NCBI RefSeq assembly: GCF_051131155.1
Contig: NZ_CP159508.1
Coordinates: 1,178,001 to 1,242,000, forward strand
Reading direction: 5' to 3'
DNA length: 64,000 nt
Origin: Pseudanabaena minima
GTDB lineage: Bacteria > Cyanobacteriota > Cyanobacteriia > Pseudanabaenales > Pseudanabaenaceae
The position numbers and the translations under genes are program-made. Positions 1 to 8,600 of this stretch are shown here, one piece after another. Below the pieces are notes generated by a model. It was not told the origin of the DNA, did not search any database, and saw only the letters and a program-made list of their open reading frames with translations. The number at the start of each line of letters is the position of its first letter. Within the stretch, counting starts at the first letter, position 1.

Positions 1-598
1 GCAGCGCCCGTATATAGACTTCGATGATATTAGACTCACCCATAAAGTCATAACCCCATACAGCTTCGAGAATTTGGTCACGGGATAGTACTTGTTGGGG
101 ATGTCGCAACATGAATTCCAATAGATCAAACTCTTTTGCAGTAAGAACTATTTTCTGTCCAGCCCGATACACCTCATGGGATGAGCGATTTAAAGTGATA
201 TCTTCAAATTGTAAGTTGTCAGAAGTCTCGGGATACATCCGCCGCATTCTGGCTTTGACTCTGGCTAGCAACTCCTCAATACTAAAAGGCTTAGTGAGAT
301 AGTCATCAGCTCCTGAGTTCAACCCCGTCACCCGATCGCTTATTTCATCTTTTGCGGTCAGCATAATAATTGGTACTTGCACTCCCGTTTTGCGTAACCT
401 TGTACAAACATCTAATCCTGATATTTCGGGCAGCATCCAATCCAAAATCACTAGATCAGGCTGATCGTCACGGGCTATAGTTAATCCATCTAAACCATTG
501 AATGCCACAGTAACTTCATAGCCTTCTAAACTCAGTTCTGATTCGATAAACTTAGATAATTTGGGATCGTCTTCAACTAGAAGAATGCGATTATTCAT
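1..598 (-). CDS. OmpR-family response regulator (C-terminus beyond window)
   Basis: This is a DNA-binding response regulator, cut by the left edge of the window; about 199 residues are visible. The receiver domain (residues 1-120) has the acidic pair in VEDDPKL, the phospho-acceptor D53 in LVILDWMLPE and the conserved lysine in LTKPF. A winged-helix output domain follows (LTAKEFDLLEFML, then ILEAVWGYDF), which is the OmpR/PhoB layout. The ATG at 596-598 overlaps the stop of the upstream kinase gene as ATGA, so the two are translationally coupled and the kinase is the likely partner. The target genes cannot be read from the sequence, and I do not assign a specific cyanobacterial name. Confidence 0.93.
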   Translation of the reverse strand, partial: MNNRILLVEDDPKLSKFIESELSLEGYEVTVAFNGLDGLTIARDDQPDLVILDWMLPEISGLDVCTRLRKTGVQVPIIMLTAKDEISDRVTGLNSGADDYLTKPFSIEELLARVKARMRRMYPETSDNLQFEDITLNRSSHEVYRAGQKIVLTAKEFDLLEFMLRHPQQVLSRDQILEAVWGYDFMGESNIIEVYIRAL

Positions 599-2040
599 CG
601 TTGTGGATTCCATATCGGTAAAGTAATTGTAAAAATACTACCTTCATTGGGTTTGGAGAGCACAGTTATTCTTCCATCCATTCCTTCTACTAAGCTTTTT
701 GCGATCGCTAGTCCCAGTCCCGTGCCATCTCTGGAGCGTGTGGAAGGATCATCACTGCGATAAAAACGCTCAAAGATACGATGTTGATGGGCTAGAGAAA
801 TACCAATGCCGCGATCGCGAACATGAATTATCGCTTGCTCATCTTTAGTTGCTAATTGAATTTCCACAGGATCAGTAGAATATTTAATCGCATTATCAAC
901 TAGGTTAATTAACACTTGTTGCAGCCGATCTTGGTCAGCCAGAGCAACTATATCTTGATCGGTTGATAATAATTTTATCGAGCGATCGCTGACTTTCTCA
1001 CTCATGCCTGCAACTTCCGCAGCTAAAGTATTCAGAAAGACGGGATCTCGACGAAACTGTAAATTACCACTATCCGCCCTTGCAAGGTCTAACAAATCTT
1101 GGAGCATTTGGATTGTACGCTCAGTTTCAGCGCTGGCGGTTTCGAGGGCTTGTTTTTGATAAACGCTAAGATTGTCACCTCTCCGTAATAAGCTCTGCAA
1201 ATAACCACAGATAACGGTTAAGGGAGTTCGTAATTCATGGGATACATTGCCGACAAATTGATGCTGCTGCTCCCAAGAACCTGACAGCCGATGCAGCATT
1301 TCATTAAAAGCCTGTGCTAATCCCAAAATCTCATCAGGAGCCTTAGCTAGTTGCAGTTTTGCCCCACCTAAGTCGTCAATAGAAATTACACTTGCCATCT
1401 GACTCATTTGTTGCAAAGGAACAAGGGCTTTACGAATTCGCAGAGCGATCGCTAAGATCAAAACCCCAGTTGCTATGGTGCTGACGATCGCTAATCCATA
1501 AATGCCATTATTTAGTTGACGTTGTTCATTGGTGATATCTTGCGAGAGATAGACTTTACCAACTATATTTCCATCTATGATAAGAGCGCTGCCACACATG
1601 ACTGCATAGCGATCGCCTATTTGGACTACCTTAGGTGTAGTTGGTACTTCGTTATAACCAATATTTGTCAAGTCTGCCGATAGGTCATGATTATTTGCAG
1701 ATTTAGCAAGAATTCGTCCATCAGCACTCTTAACCAAAACCGATAAGTCTGAAGTCGAAACCTTGCTAGATGTGCGTTCTATTCCTGCGTTAATTCCGCC
1801 CGTTTCCATATACATTTCCACTAGATCGGGGAAACGCATCGCAATGTACTCCAGCATTTGCTTATGACTATTAACTACAGTCTGTTCCATGCTCCAACCT
1901 GCCCAAGCAGATACCCCCATTAAGCTAATGACGGACAGTGCGATCAGTTCTACGGTCAAACGAAATTGAAGTGAGGTGGTGGAAACTCGCTTACCAAGTA
2001 GATTAGAAATCGCTGTTCTGATTGATTTATGCATTAACAT
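595..2040 (-). CDS. Membrane sensor histidine kinase
   Basis: The protein has 481 residues. Hydrophobic segments near 27-50 and 181-203 flank an extracytoplasmic sensor region of about 130 residues. Next come a HAMP-like linker (about 204-257), a HisKA domain with phospho-acceptor H268 in VSHELRTP, and a HATPase domain with the N box DNAIKYS, DRGIGIS and GTGLGLAIAKS. It should autophosphorylate and pass phosphate to the regulator encoded just downstream, which overlaps it by 4 nt. The signal is unknown. The start is ambiguous: ATG at 2040 or two codons later; neither has a convincing Shine-Dalgarno sequence. The gene lies 62 nt after the cupin gene on the same strand and may be cotranscribed with it. 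Confidence 0.93.
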   Translation of the reverse strand: MLMHKSIRTAISNLLGKRVSTTSLQFRLTVELIALSVISLMGVSAWAGWSMEQTVVNSHKQMLEYIAMRFPDLVEMYMETGGINAGIERTSSKVSTSDLSVLVKSADGRILAKSANNHDLSADLTNIGYNEVPTTPKVVQIGDRYAVMCGSALIIDGNIVGKVYLSQDITNEQRQLNNGIYGLAIVSTIATGVLILAIALRIRKALVPLQQMSQMASVISIDDLGGAKLQLAKAPDEILGLAQAFNEMLHRLSGSWEQQHQFVGNVSHELRTPLTVICGYLQSLLRRGDNLSVYQKQALETASAETERTIQMLQDLLDLARADSGNLQFRRDPVFLNTLAAEVAGMSEKVSDRSIKLLSTDQDIVALADQDRLQQVLINLVDNAIKYSTDPVEIQLATKDEQAIIHVRDRGIGISLAHQHRIFERFYRSDDPSTRSRDGTGLGLAIAKSLVEGMDGRITVLSKPNEGSIFTITLPIWNPQR

Positions 2041-2102
2041 TATTAGGGGCTAAGAAGGATGTTATGGTGCTTCGAGTCATCCTTGCATTTAAAAACTTGC
2101 AT

Positions 2103-2735
2103 TTAAAAAACTTTAGCGGTGCACCGCTCTATATCAAACTCAAAACGTTTACTATAGTCAGTTATACCGTAGATATTAAAACTAATTGTGGGTTCATCAC
2201 CAATCACTTCAATCTGGTGAATTGCATTGGGCATTAAACAGAGAATATCACCTGCCATAAGTATATGTTCGCCTGTTTTGACAATACGATCTGGAAATTC
2301 TGGAGTAGGCGATCGCTGCCAAAAGGTATTTTTCTCTGCACCATCAATCAACGCCACAATTCCCCACGATCCATGATTATGGATAGGAGAAATACTTTGA
2401 GGCGACCAAGCCACAGTCTGCACCGTCAGGGCAAAGTCTGGCTCATCATAGATCATTTGAACTGACCAACCTGTTTCGCGATCGGGAAGCAAAAAACTAG
2501 TTAATATCCATTCTGAACTATTTAATAATCGGCGAACTAATGGACAAATTTTTTGTAATCGCAAACGGTCATCTTTTTCTTGCCAGATGATATCTTCAAT
2601 ATCTGTGAGGAATCGATAGAGTCGATAGGGCGGTGTAGATGAATCTTCTTGCAAATCATTTAGCTCAGTTGTAAGGGGAAGACATTGGCTCTCATCATTA
2701 ACTAACCAGTCTTGATTTGTCTCTTGAATTGACAT
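2103..2735 (-). CDS. Cysteine dioxygenase-like cupin protein
   Basis: A 210-residue cupin of the cysteine dioxygenase superfamily. The metal-binding motif is visible as PIHNHGSWGIVALIDG followed by a short strand and KNTFWQR. The second cupin motif appears as GDILCLMPNAIHQIEV, supplying another histidine. These enzymes use a three-histidine iron site to oxidise thiols such as cysteine or 3-mercaptopropionate; the substrate here cannot be told from sequence. The N-terminal 60 residues are acidic and helical and match nothing I recognise. It is upstream of the kinase gene on the same strand, so a regulatory link to thiol or redox status is possible but unproven. Confidence 0.8.
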   Translation of the reverse strand: MSIQETNQDWLVNDESQCLPLTTELNDLQEDSSTPPYRLYRFLTDIEDIIWQEKDDRLRLQKICPLVRRLLNSSEWILTSFLLPDRETGWSVQMIYDEPDFALTVQTVAWSPQSISPIHNHGSWGIVALIDGAEKNTFWQRSPTPEFPDRIVKTGEHILMAGDILCLMPNAIHQIEVIGDEPTISFNIYGITDYSKRFEFDIERCTAKVF

Positions 2736-2786
2736 TACTTTAGCGATTTTTGACGATTTTGATGTTATACCAAATCACAAAATGAT

Positions 2787-2843
2787 AATACTTTTGGGAA
2801 TTAAAAAACTTACTGGGTTCATTGTTCAATTCCCAAAAGTATT
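2787..2843. repeat. 16-bp perfect inverted repeat
   Basis: Arms at 2787-2802 and 2828-2843 read AATACTTTTGGGAATT and its exact complement, separated by 25 bases. There is no T-run, so this is not a standard terminator. It lies in the 276-bp gap between the cupin and CcdA genes. The flank includes ATACCAAATCACAAAATG, similar to sequence beside other palindromes in this window (53251 and 63975). Confidence 0.75.
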
Positions 2844-3011
2844 GCCACACATTCGGGAATTTGTATTACTTCCTGACGTTACGTAGAACTTAGATGATGA
2901 ATCGCTTGCATGGGTTGCCGCAGTATAATCTGCGTGACCTAAATCAATAATTACCAGTTGTTCTACCATCCATATCTATCCACAAAATTCTTAATTTACT
3001 ACCAATAGAAC

Positions 3012-3890
3012 TTAACCGCCAATAAACCACTTTATACCTATAAATAGATAGTAAATTCCTGCCAAAATCAGCGCAACACTGCCAAACTTGGTAATTCCTT
3101 CTGAGTATTTCAGCAGCAGTTTGGCTTGTTTAGCGAAGCCAGTCAGCAAACTAGATAAGAAAATTACAATCGTATAGCCTAAGGCATAACTTACCATCGT
3201 CAGCACCGATAGAACTTGCGAACCACTTGCCACCGAAGCTGCAAGCACTGCAAACAGGACAGGACTAGCGCAAGGGGAACTAACCAAAGCATAGGTTAAA
3301 CCAACCCCAAAAGGACCAAGATTAGATCCGCCAACGTTAATGTGAGGCAAAGGAATCCTAATCAAACCCAACAAACCGAGTCCCATAATTAAAATAATTG
3401 CTCCGACAGCCACATTAATGTGACCGCGATATTCCACAATTACAAATCCTGCGAAGGAAGAAACTAAGCCAAATAGGCTAAGAATAATCACATTACCAAG
3501 CACAAACATTCCCGCTTTGATAAAAGCATCTTTGCGTGAGGTAATATTGCGAGTGCCGATATAGCTCAAATTTATGGGCAGCATAGCAAGAATGCAGGGG
3601 GAAATGCTGGCAATCAAGCCACCAATAAATGCAAGAGGCATTAGTACCATTGGATTAGCTGTGTCTTGTTGTGCGAACCATTCCTGATAGCGATTTTCCA
3701 CAACAGAGATGGCATATTCCAGTCCTTTAGATACTGGGTCAATAATCAACAGAGCGAGTGCAAAACCTAGAAGTGCTAATCCTCCAAAAACAAACCATTT
3801 TTTAGGGATTTTAGAACTGGTTTTCTTGCCTGTAGTAGTTTGCATAACCAGATCATCAGTATTGCGATCGGGTTTCTGAAGATGATTCAT
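3012..3890 (-). CDS. ccdA: CcdA/DsbD-type transmembrane thiol electron carrier
   Basis: A 292-residue membrane protein of the CcdA (DsbD transmembrane) family. After a 30-residue hydrophilic leader and one extra N-terminal helix it shows the six-helix core, with the two conserved redox cysteines C99 (ISPCILAMLP) and C207 (VSSPCASPV). CcdA moves reducing equivalents from cytoplasmic thioredoxin across the membrane, in cyanobacteria for cytochrome c/b6f maturation. Two exported thioredoxins encoded immediately upstream on the same strand are the natural acceptors. AGGA lies 8 nt before the ATG. The extra N-terminal helix makes it longer than the usual CcdA of about 220-250 residues. The family call is firm; the exact physiological role is inferred. 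Confidence 0.88.
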   Translation of the reverse strand: MNHLQKPDRNTDDLVMQTTTGKKTSSKIPKKWFVFGGLALLGFALALLIIDPVSKGLEYAISVVENRYQEWFAQQDTANPMVLMPLAFIGGLIASISPCILAMLPINLSYIGTRNITSRKDAFIKAGMFVLGNVIILSLFGLVSSFAGFVIVEYRGHINVAVGAIILIMGLGLLGLIRIPLPHINVGGSNLGPFGVGLTYALVSSPCASPVLFAVLAASVASGSQVLSVLTMVSYALGYTIVIFLSSLLTGFAKQAKLLLKYSEGITKFGSVALILAGIYYLFIGIKWFIGG

Positions 3891-3915
3891 ATAAATTTCC
3901 TAAGATGAGAAATGA

Positions 3916-4095
3916 AAAACATTCCATTCGTCTAAGAAACCATTTAAGAATTCACTAAATCCCCCCCAGCCCCCCTTAAAAAGGGGGGAGAATTAAATTC
4001 TTCCCCCTTTTTAAGGGGGGCTGGGGGGGATCTCTTAGAGTTTTTGATCGCAGAAATTAATCCTTAAATGGTTTCTAAGACAAATGGAATGTTTT
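3916..4095. repeat. Nested inverted-repeat element (MITE-like)
   Basis: Two inverted repeats are nested. The inner one has arms 3959-3994 and 3996-4031, about 36 bp with one mismatch, rich in C and G runs around TTAAAAA. The outer one has imperfect arms at 3916-3952 and 4055-4095, starting with AAAACATTCCAT and ending with its complement. The whole block of about 180 bp sits between ccdA and a thioredoxin gene. G/C-run hairpins of this style are common between cyanobacterial genes, from general knowledge. Whether the outer arms are terminal repeats of a non-autonomous element is an inference. Confidence 0.8.
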
Positions 4096-4099
4096 GGAA

Positions 4100-4660
4100 T
4101 TACTTTGTCAGCGCAGCATCCAAAACTTTGGTGTAAGCCATTTTGTCAGCATTGTTGCGATGTTGAGCTAAGATCTTGCCCGTGGTGGGATCAACAATTG
4201 TGAGCGAGCCAGTTTGGGTTTTATTCTCTGCCAAAAACTTGCTCAGCCCTAGCTCCTGAGCAGTAGCTTCCGCCGCCGCCGTGGTGGTTTTATCCGATAC
4301 ATCTAGTACCACAAATTCAACTTTGCCATCGTATTCTTTCTTCAGTTCAGAGACAGTTGGGGCAATATTTTTGCAAGCAGGACACCAACTTGCATAGACA
4401 TCAACCACAACGGGCTTGCCCTGTAACTTTTGAGCAAGAGGACCGCCAACAGAAGCGCCAGAGGAAGATTTAGCAGCGCAAGGATCAGCTTTCTTCGCAG
4501 CACAAGGATCAGCTTTCTTTGCAGCGCAAGGATCGGGTTTAGTTACAGTAGTGGTTGTGGCAGCATTGTCTTTGGATGCTTCAGGTGTAGCGCAAGCAAT
4601 AAATACACCCGTACTCAAGAGCGCGATCGCTGCTAATGAAGCAAGATACTTAATTTTCAT
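4100..4660 (-). CDS. Thioredoxin-fold lipoprotein with DPCAAK repeats
   Basis: A 186-residue exported thioredoxin. I start it at ATG 4660 rather than the TTG 39 nt upstream, because the signal peptide then begins at residue 1 (MKIKYLASLA). C23 after GVFIA could be a lipobox cysteine. Residues 43-64 hold three copies of DPCAAK. The thioredoxin domain follows with the active site WCPAC (C93, C96) and a C-terminal SLTIVDPTTGK segment. It is clearly a tandem duplicate of the next gene upstream, which lacks the DPCAAK segment. With CcdA downstream it probably forms a membrane thiol relay. The DPCAAK cysteines may bind metal or take part in redox chemistry; this is a guess. Confidence 0.87.
   Translation of the reverse strand: MKIKYLASLAAIALLSTGVFIACATPEASKDNAATTTTVTKPDPCAAKKADPCAAKKADPCAAKSSSGASVGGPLAQKLQGKPVVVDVYASWCPACKNIAPTVSELKKEYDGKVEFVVLDVSDKTTTAAAEATAQELGLSKFLAENKTQTGSLTIVDPTTGKILAQHRNNADKMAYTKVLDAALTK
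4469..4534 (-). repeat. In-frame 24-bp tandem repeat encoding DPCAAKKA
   Basis: Almost three copies of a 24-bp unit within the thioredoxin lipoprotein gene encode DPCAAKKA, DPCAAKKA and DPCAAK. Copies differ only at a few bases. The neighbouring paralogue has no such segment, so the repeat arose after the gene duplication or was lost from the other copy. Confidence 0.85.
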
Positions 4661-4722
4661 AGAACTTTTTGATGACGAATATTGATAATTGAAGGTCAAA
4701 GGGATTGGGATAGGAGATCGCC

Positions 4723-5220
4723 TTATTTTTTAGATAAAACTGCATCTAAGACCTTTGTATAGGTACCTTTATTGGCATTATTGCGGTGTTGTGACAAGAC
4801 TTTGCCTGTGGATGGATCGACGATAGTTAACGAACCTGTTTGAGTCTTATTAGCAGCAAAGAAAGCGCTGAGTCCTAACTCTTTGGCGATCGCCTCAGAT
4901 CTGGCAGTAGAAGATCGATCAGATACATCTAACACCACAAAGTGAACTTTGCCAGCATAGTCTCTTTTCAGTTGAGAAAGGGTGGGGGCAATATTTTTAC
5001 AAGCAGGACACCAACTCGCATAAATATCAACAACCACTGGCTTGCCATGCAATTTCTTGGCAAGAGGTCCACCGACTGAAGAAGATTGAGCATAAGCAGC
5101 TTCACCTGAGATCGCCTCGGATAGAGATTGTTGAAGAGATTCTGGCTTTACTAATGTGATCGCCGTGCCAAAGCTTAGTAAGGAAATCGCAGCAAGTGAG
5201 TTTAAGAGCCTAGCTTTCAT
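4723..5220 (-). CDS. Exported thioredoxin-like protein
   Basis: A 165-residue thioredoxin-fold protein with an N-terminal hydrophobic segment (residues 7-23) and a possible signal-peptidase site after AAYAQ (near residue 45). The active site is WCPAC (C71, C74) in VVVDIYASWCPACKNIAPT, followed by FVVLDVSD and SLTIVDPSTGK. It should act in the periplasm or thylakoid lumen, like TlpA/HCF164-type proteins that receive electrons from CcdA. The three-gene order trx-trx-ccdA on one strand supports this. From SVGGPLA onward it is highly similar to the downstream paralogue. The ATG at 5220 gives a sensible signal peptide. Confidence 0.88.
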   Translation of the reverse strand: MKARLLNSLAAISLLSFGTAITLVKPESLQQSLSEAISGEAAYAQSSSVGGPLAKKLHGKPVVVDIYASWCPACKNIAPTLSQLKRDYAGKVHFVVLDVSDRSSTARSEAIAKELGLSAFFAANKTQTGSLTIVDPSTGKVLSQHRNNANKGTYTKVLDAVLSKK

Positions 5221-5384
5221 AGAAATTACTCGGTTAAATATTGGAAGAAATTCAATATAGAATCTATTAAAGGCTAGAAAAATGAGTGGCAGATGAGGAC
5301 TAGATTGAGATTACATAAATAAAATTGGGGTGGTTTGGTCAATAAACCGCTTTGAAGTAGCTAGGCATAATTAATTACAAAGTG

Positions 5385-5429
5385 AAACCCGTAAAGTTAC
5401 GCCCCTGAGGGGCGTAACTTTACGGGTTT
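5385..5429. repeat. Perfect 21-bp-stem palindrome, TGA loop
   Basis: Arms 5385-5405 and 5409-5429 are exact complements, starting AAACCCGTAAAG and ending with the complement; the loop is TGA (5406-5408). It lies between divergent genes, so it terminates neither. The outer AAACCC/GGGTTT ends are shared with palindromes at 12339, 38591 and 47605. Confidence 0.9.
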
Positions 5430-5476
5430 TAGTAATTTGTTTTGTACGAGTACTTAAGGCAATGCAATAGATCTCT

Positions 5477-5541
5477 AATACAGATCAAAATCCAAAAGAT
5501 AAACGGTGGCGCTGTTTATCTTTTGGATTTTGATCTGTATT
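5477..5541. repeat. Perfect 28-bp-stem palindrome, 9-base loop
   Basis: Arms 5477-5504 and 5514-5541 are exact complements, beginning AATACAGATCAAAATCC; the loop is GGTGGCGCT. It is the second palindrome in the same divergent gap, 120 bases before the SNF2 start. It has no T-run and no obvious gene to terminate. Confidence 0.9.
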
Positions 5542-5661
5542 GAAAACCAAATTTTTGCTAAGATTAGTAACTGGCAATAAATACAATACAAAACTTGAAT
5601 TTATTTTGTTGCCACCGATCGCAAATTCTTCTAATCATCTAGTCACATTACAAACCTTGAT

Positions 5662-8600
5662 ATGCCTGATTCTCTAGCTGATTCTGCCAAACTCTATGAA
5701 AGCCTGACAACAATTTATAACAAATTGTCAGCATTAGAGAGACAGATGATCCAGATTTTTGCGATCGCTTATGAACCAGTTAATCGCAGTGTATATTTTG
5801 ACTGTCTCCTTCAGCTTGGACTCAAAGATAAAGATAATAAGCACTTTACTGCCGCTAGTGTCAAAGCATACATTGATCGATTTTTAAGACTAAACTTACT
5901 TGTTGCTGATCGTTCTCAAGGTACGCAATGCCACAATTCCCTAGTTGATATTGTGATGCGGGATGCGGTTAACTCAGGACAGTTTGAGAAAATTGTTAAT
6001 GTCATCGAATTACAAATTCCTGTGCCATCTTACGGCAGAATTGATGCACGCACTTTCAGAAGTGAATCGCAGTTTATTCGTGAAGTTAGAATTGGGATTT
6101 ACCGTCAAGATATCAAATTTGTTACCAAGCAGTTTGAGGACTTCTATCGCTTTGGCTATTCTCAACAGAAAATTACTCTAGATGCAATTTTGTATCAAGC
6201 CTGTAGTAATCCCTTTGATACTGAATGGTTCCAGACTTTAAAATTGGAATTCTATGAAATCGCTTTGGCGACGATTTTGACGAATGGAATGCTCAAGCTG
6301 AAGCCAACCGATGAAGCCTTAACACTTTTGCTAAAGGAGTTTCAGACAAAAGGCGATCGCTGTACTGATCAGTTATTGTTGATATTGATGGAACAGAGTC
6401 TGTTACGGGCAGATTTGCAGACGGCTCAAGAAGCTTACAACCGTCTATCGAGCGACTATAAAGATGCAGGCGAGGCTTTGTTAGCTTGGCTGTATTTTCT
6501 GAAAGGCGATCGCGAATATGCGATCGCTCAGTTTCGGCAATCCCTAAAGATGATCAGAAAGGCTACAGGCAAGCGTCAAGTTTATTTCAGTGGTGAACCA
6601 GGGCTATTTTTTATATTAGCGTTGATTCAGGAAGGTACTGCTGAAAGTATGCGTGAAGCTGAAGCCTATACAGCGATCATGGCTAAGCAGACAAACCATT
6701 GGTTGCAAGTCACCTATAGCAGATTGCAAAAGGTTTTGAAGTTCCAGTTAGGTGATATTCCCCAAAAGGATTTGCTGAGTAGTGAATATATTCACAACCA
6801 TACTGAAAGTCATGGTCTAGAAGCGTTTTTTAGTGCGCTCTGCCTCTACTGGGTGAACCCAGAAAAATCTAGAATCGAATTACCGAGAATTCTCGAACCA
6901 TTGCTTAAACAATCAGTGAATGCAGGATATCACTGGATTTCTATGGAATCCGCAGAACTATTGGGGGAACTTGCAACTAATTCTATTCATCAAAAACATG
7001 CTCAAAAATTACGACAAGGAAATCAAATTGCCACAATTGTCAACTTGATTCGTCCTCAGGAAACTTGGGAACTAAGTCTGAATGCATTGCTAAATCTCAG
7101 TAAATCGCCACAGGAGCAAGCGAAGACAGCCAATAATTCACCACAGAGACTAGTTTGGTTTATTACTTTTAATAAGGGAACTTGCACAATCCAGCCGAGA
7201 GAACAAAAAATCAATGCGAAGGGTGTATGGAGTGCGGGACGCAATATTGCGGTCAAGAGACTGAAAGAGTCGGTGCATGAATTTCCCTATATGACTCCAC
7301 AGGATATTCTGGTTTGTTCCCATGTCCAAGTCTATTCCTATCATGGCTATTATGGACAGAACCAATATGAATTTGATGAAGATACGATCTGCGCCTTAGT
7401 TGGGCATCCCTTAGTATTTTGGGAAGATTCGCCAACTACTCGTGTCGATATTGTCAAAGGAGAACCAGAACTGCTGGTCAAAGCAAGTAAAGGCGATCGC
7501 CTAGTCTTAGAATTCTCACCCCAATTAAAAGATGGACAAAACTTTGTCGTCACCAAGGAAAGTCCTACGCGCCTAAAAGTAACGCAGGTAAACGAATCCC
7601 ATCGCCGTATCACCGAAATTATTGGCAGAAAAAATCGCCTCGAAATTCCCGTAGCTGCCAAAGAGAAAGTGCTTGCGGCGATTCACGGCATCTCTTCTGT
7701 TGTGACTGTGCATTCGGATATTGGTGGTGGTGTTAGTGATGCGGAAGAAGTGCCATCGGATAGCAAACCCCATGTGCATATTTTACCTGCGGGGGGAGGC
7801 TTAAAAGTCGCAGTATTAGCCCGACCCTTTGGCAATGCAGGGGCATACTACCGCCCAGGGGCAGGCGGTGCAACGGTGCTGGCGGAAATAGATGGTAAGC
7901 GCTTGCAAGCAACCCGTAATCTCAAGGAAGAGAAAAAACTGGCGAATGAGGCGATCGCTGCTTGTCTCACTCTTGGTAATTATGAAGAACATGAGAGCGA
8001 ATGGACAATTGACGATCCTGAATTTTGTTTGGAGTTATTACTGGAACTGCAAGCATTAGGCGATCGCATTGTCTTGGAATGGCCAGAAGGCGAAAAGATG
8101 CGAATTAGCCATCGCGCTGATTTTGGTAACTTTCGGATGACGATCAATCAAAGCCGTGACTGGTTCGCCGCCGAAGGTGAACTACAGTTAGGCGATGATA
8201 AGGTGTTGAATATGCAGCACCTATTAGAACTTCTCGATAAAACTCCTAGCCGTTTCATTCCCCTTGGGGATGGTCAATTTTTGGCGCTTACCCATCAGTT
8301 CCGCAAACGTCTCGATGAGTTTCGTCGCCTCTCCGAAAAGCATGGCTCAGGAACTAGATTTCATCCCTTAGCGGCTCTAGCTCTAGAAGATTTTGTCGAT
8401 GAAATTGACGATCTTAAAGCTGACAAGCATTGGAAAGCCCATGTCAAGAGAATCAAGGAAATGCGGAACTTCTCGCCGCAACTACCATCCACCCTGCAAG
8501 CAGATTTGCGCGATTATCAGATCGAAGGTTTTGAATGGTTGGCGAGGCTTGCCCATTGGGGAGTCGGGGCTTGCTTAGCTGATGACATGGGCTTAGGCAA

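Larger units (their letters stand above)
5221..5661. other. Divergent intergenic region with two long palindromes
   Basis: These 441 bases separate the thioredoxin gene (leftward) from the SNF2 gene (rightward), so both promoters should lie here. I see no gene. The region holds two long palindromes, listed separately. No convincing promoter motif could be picked out by eye. Confidence 0.6.
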
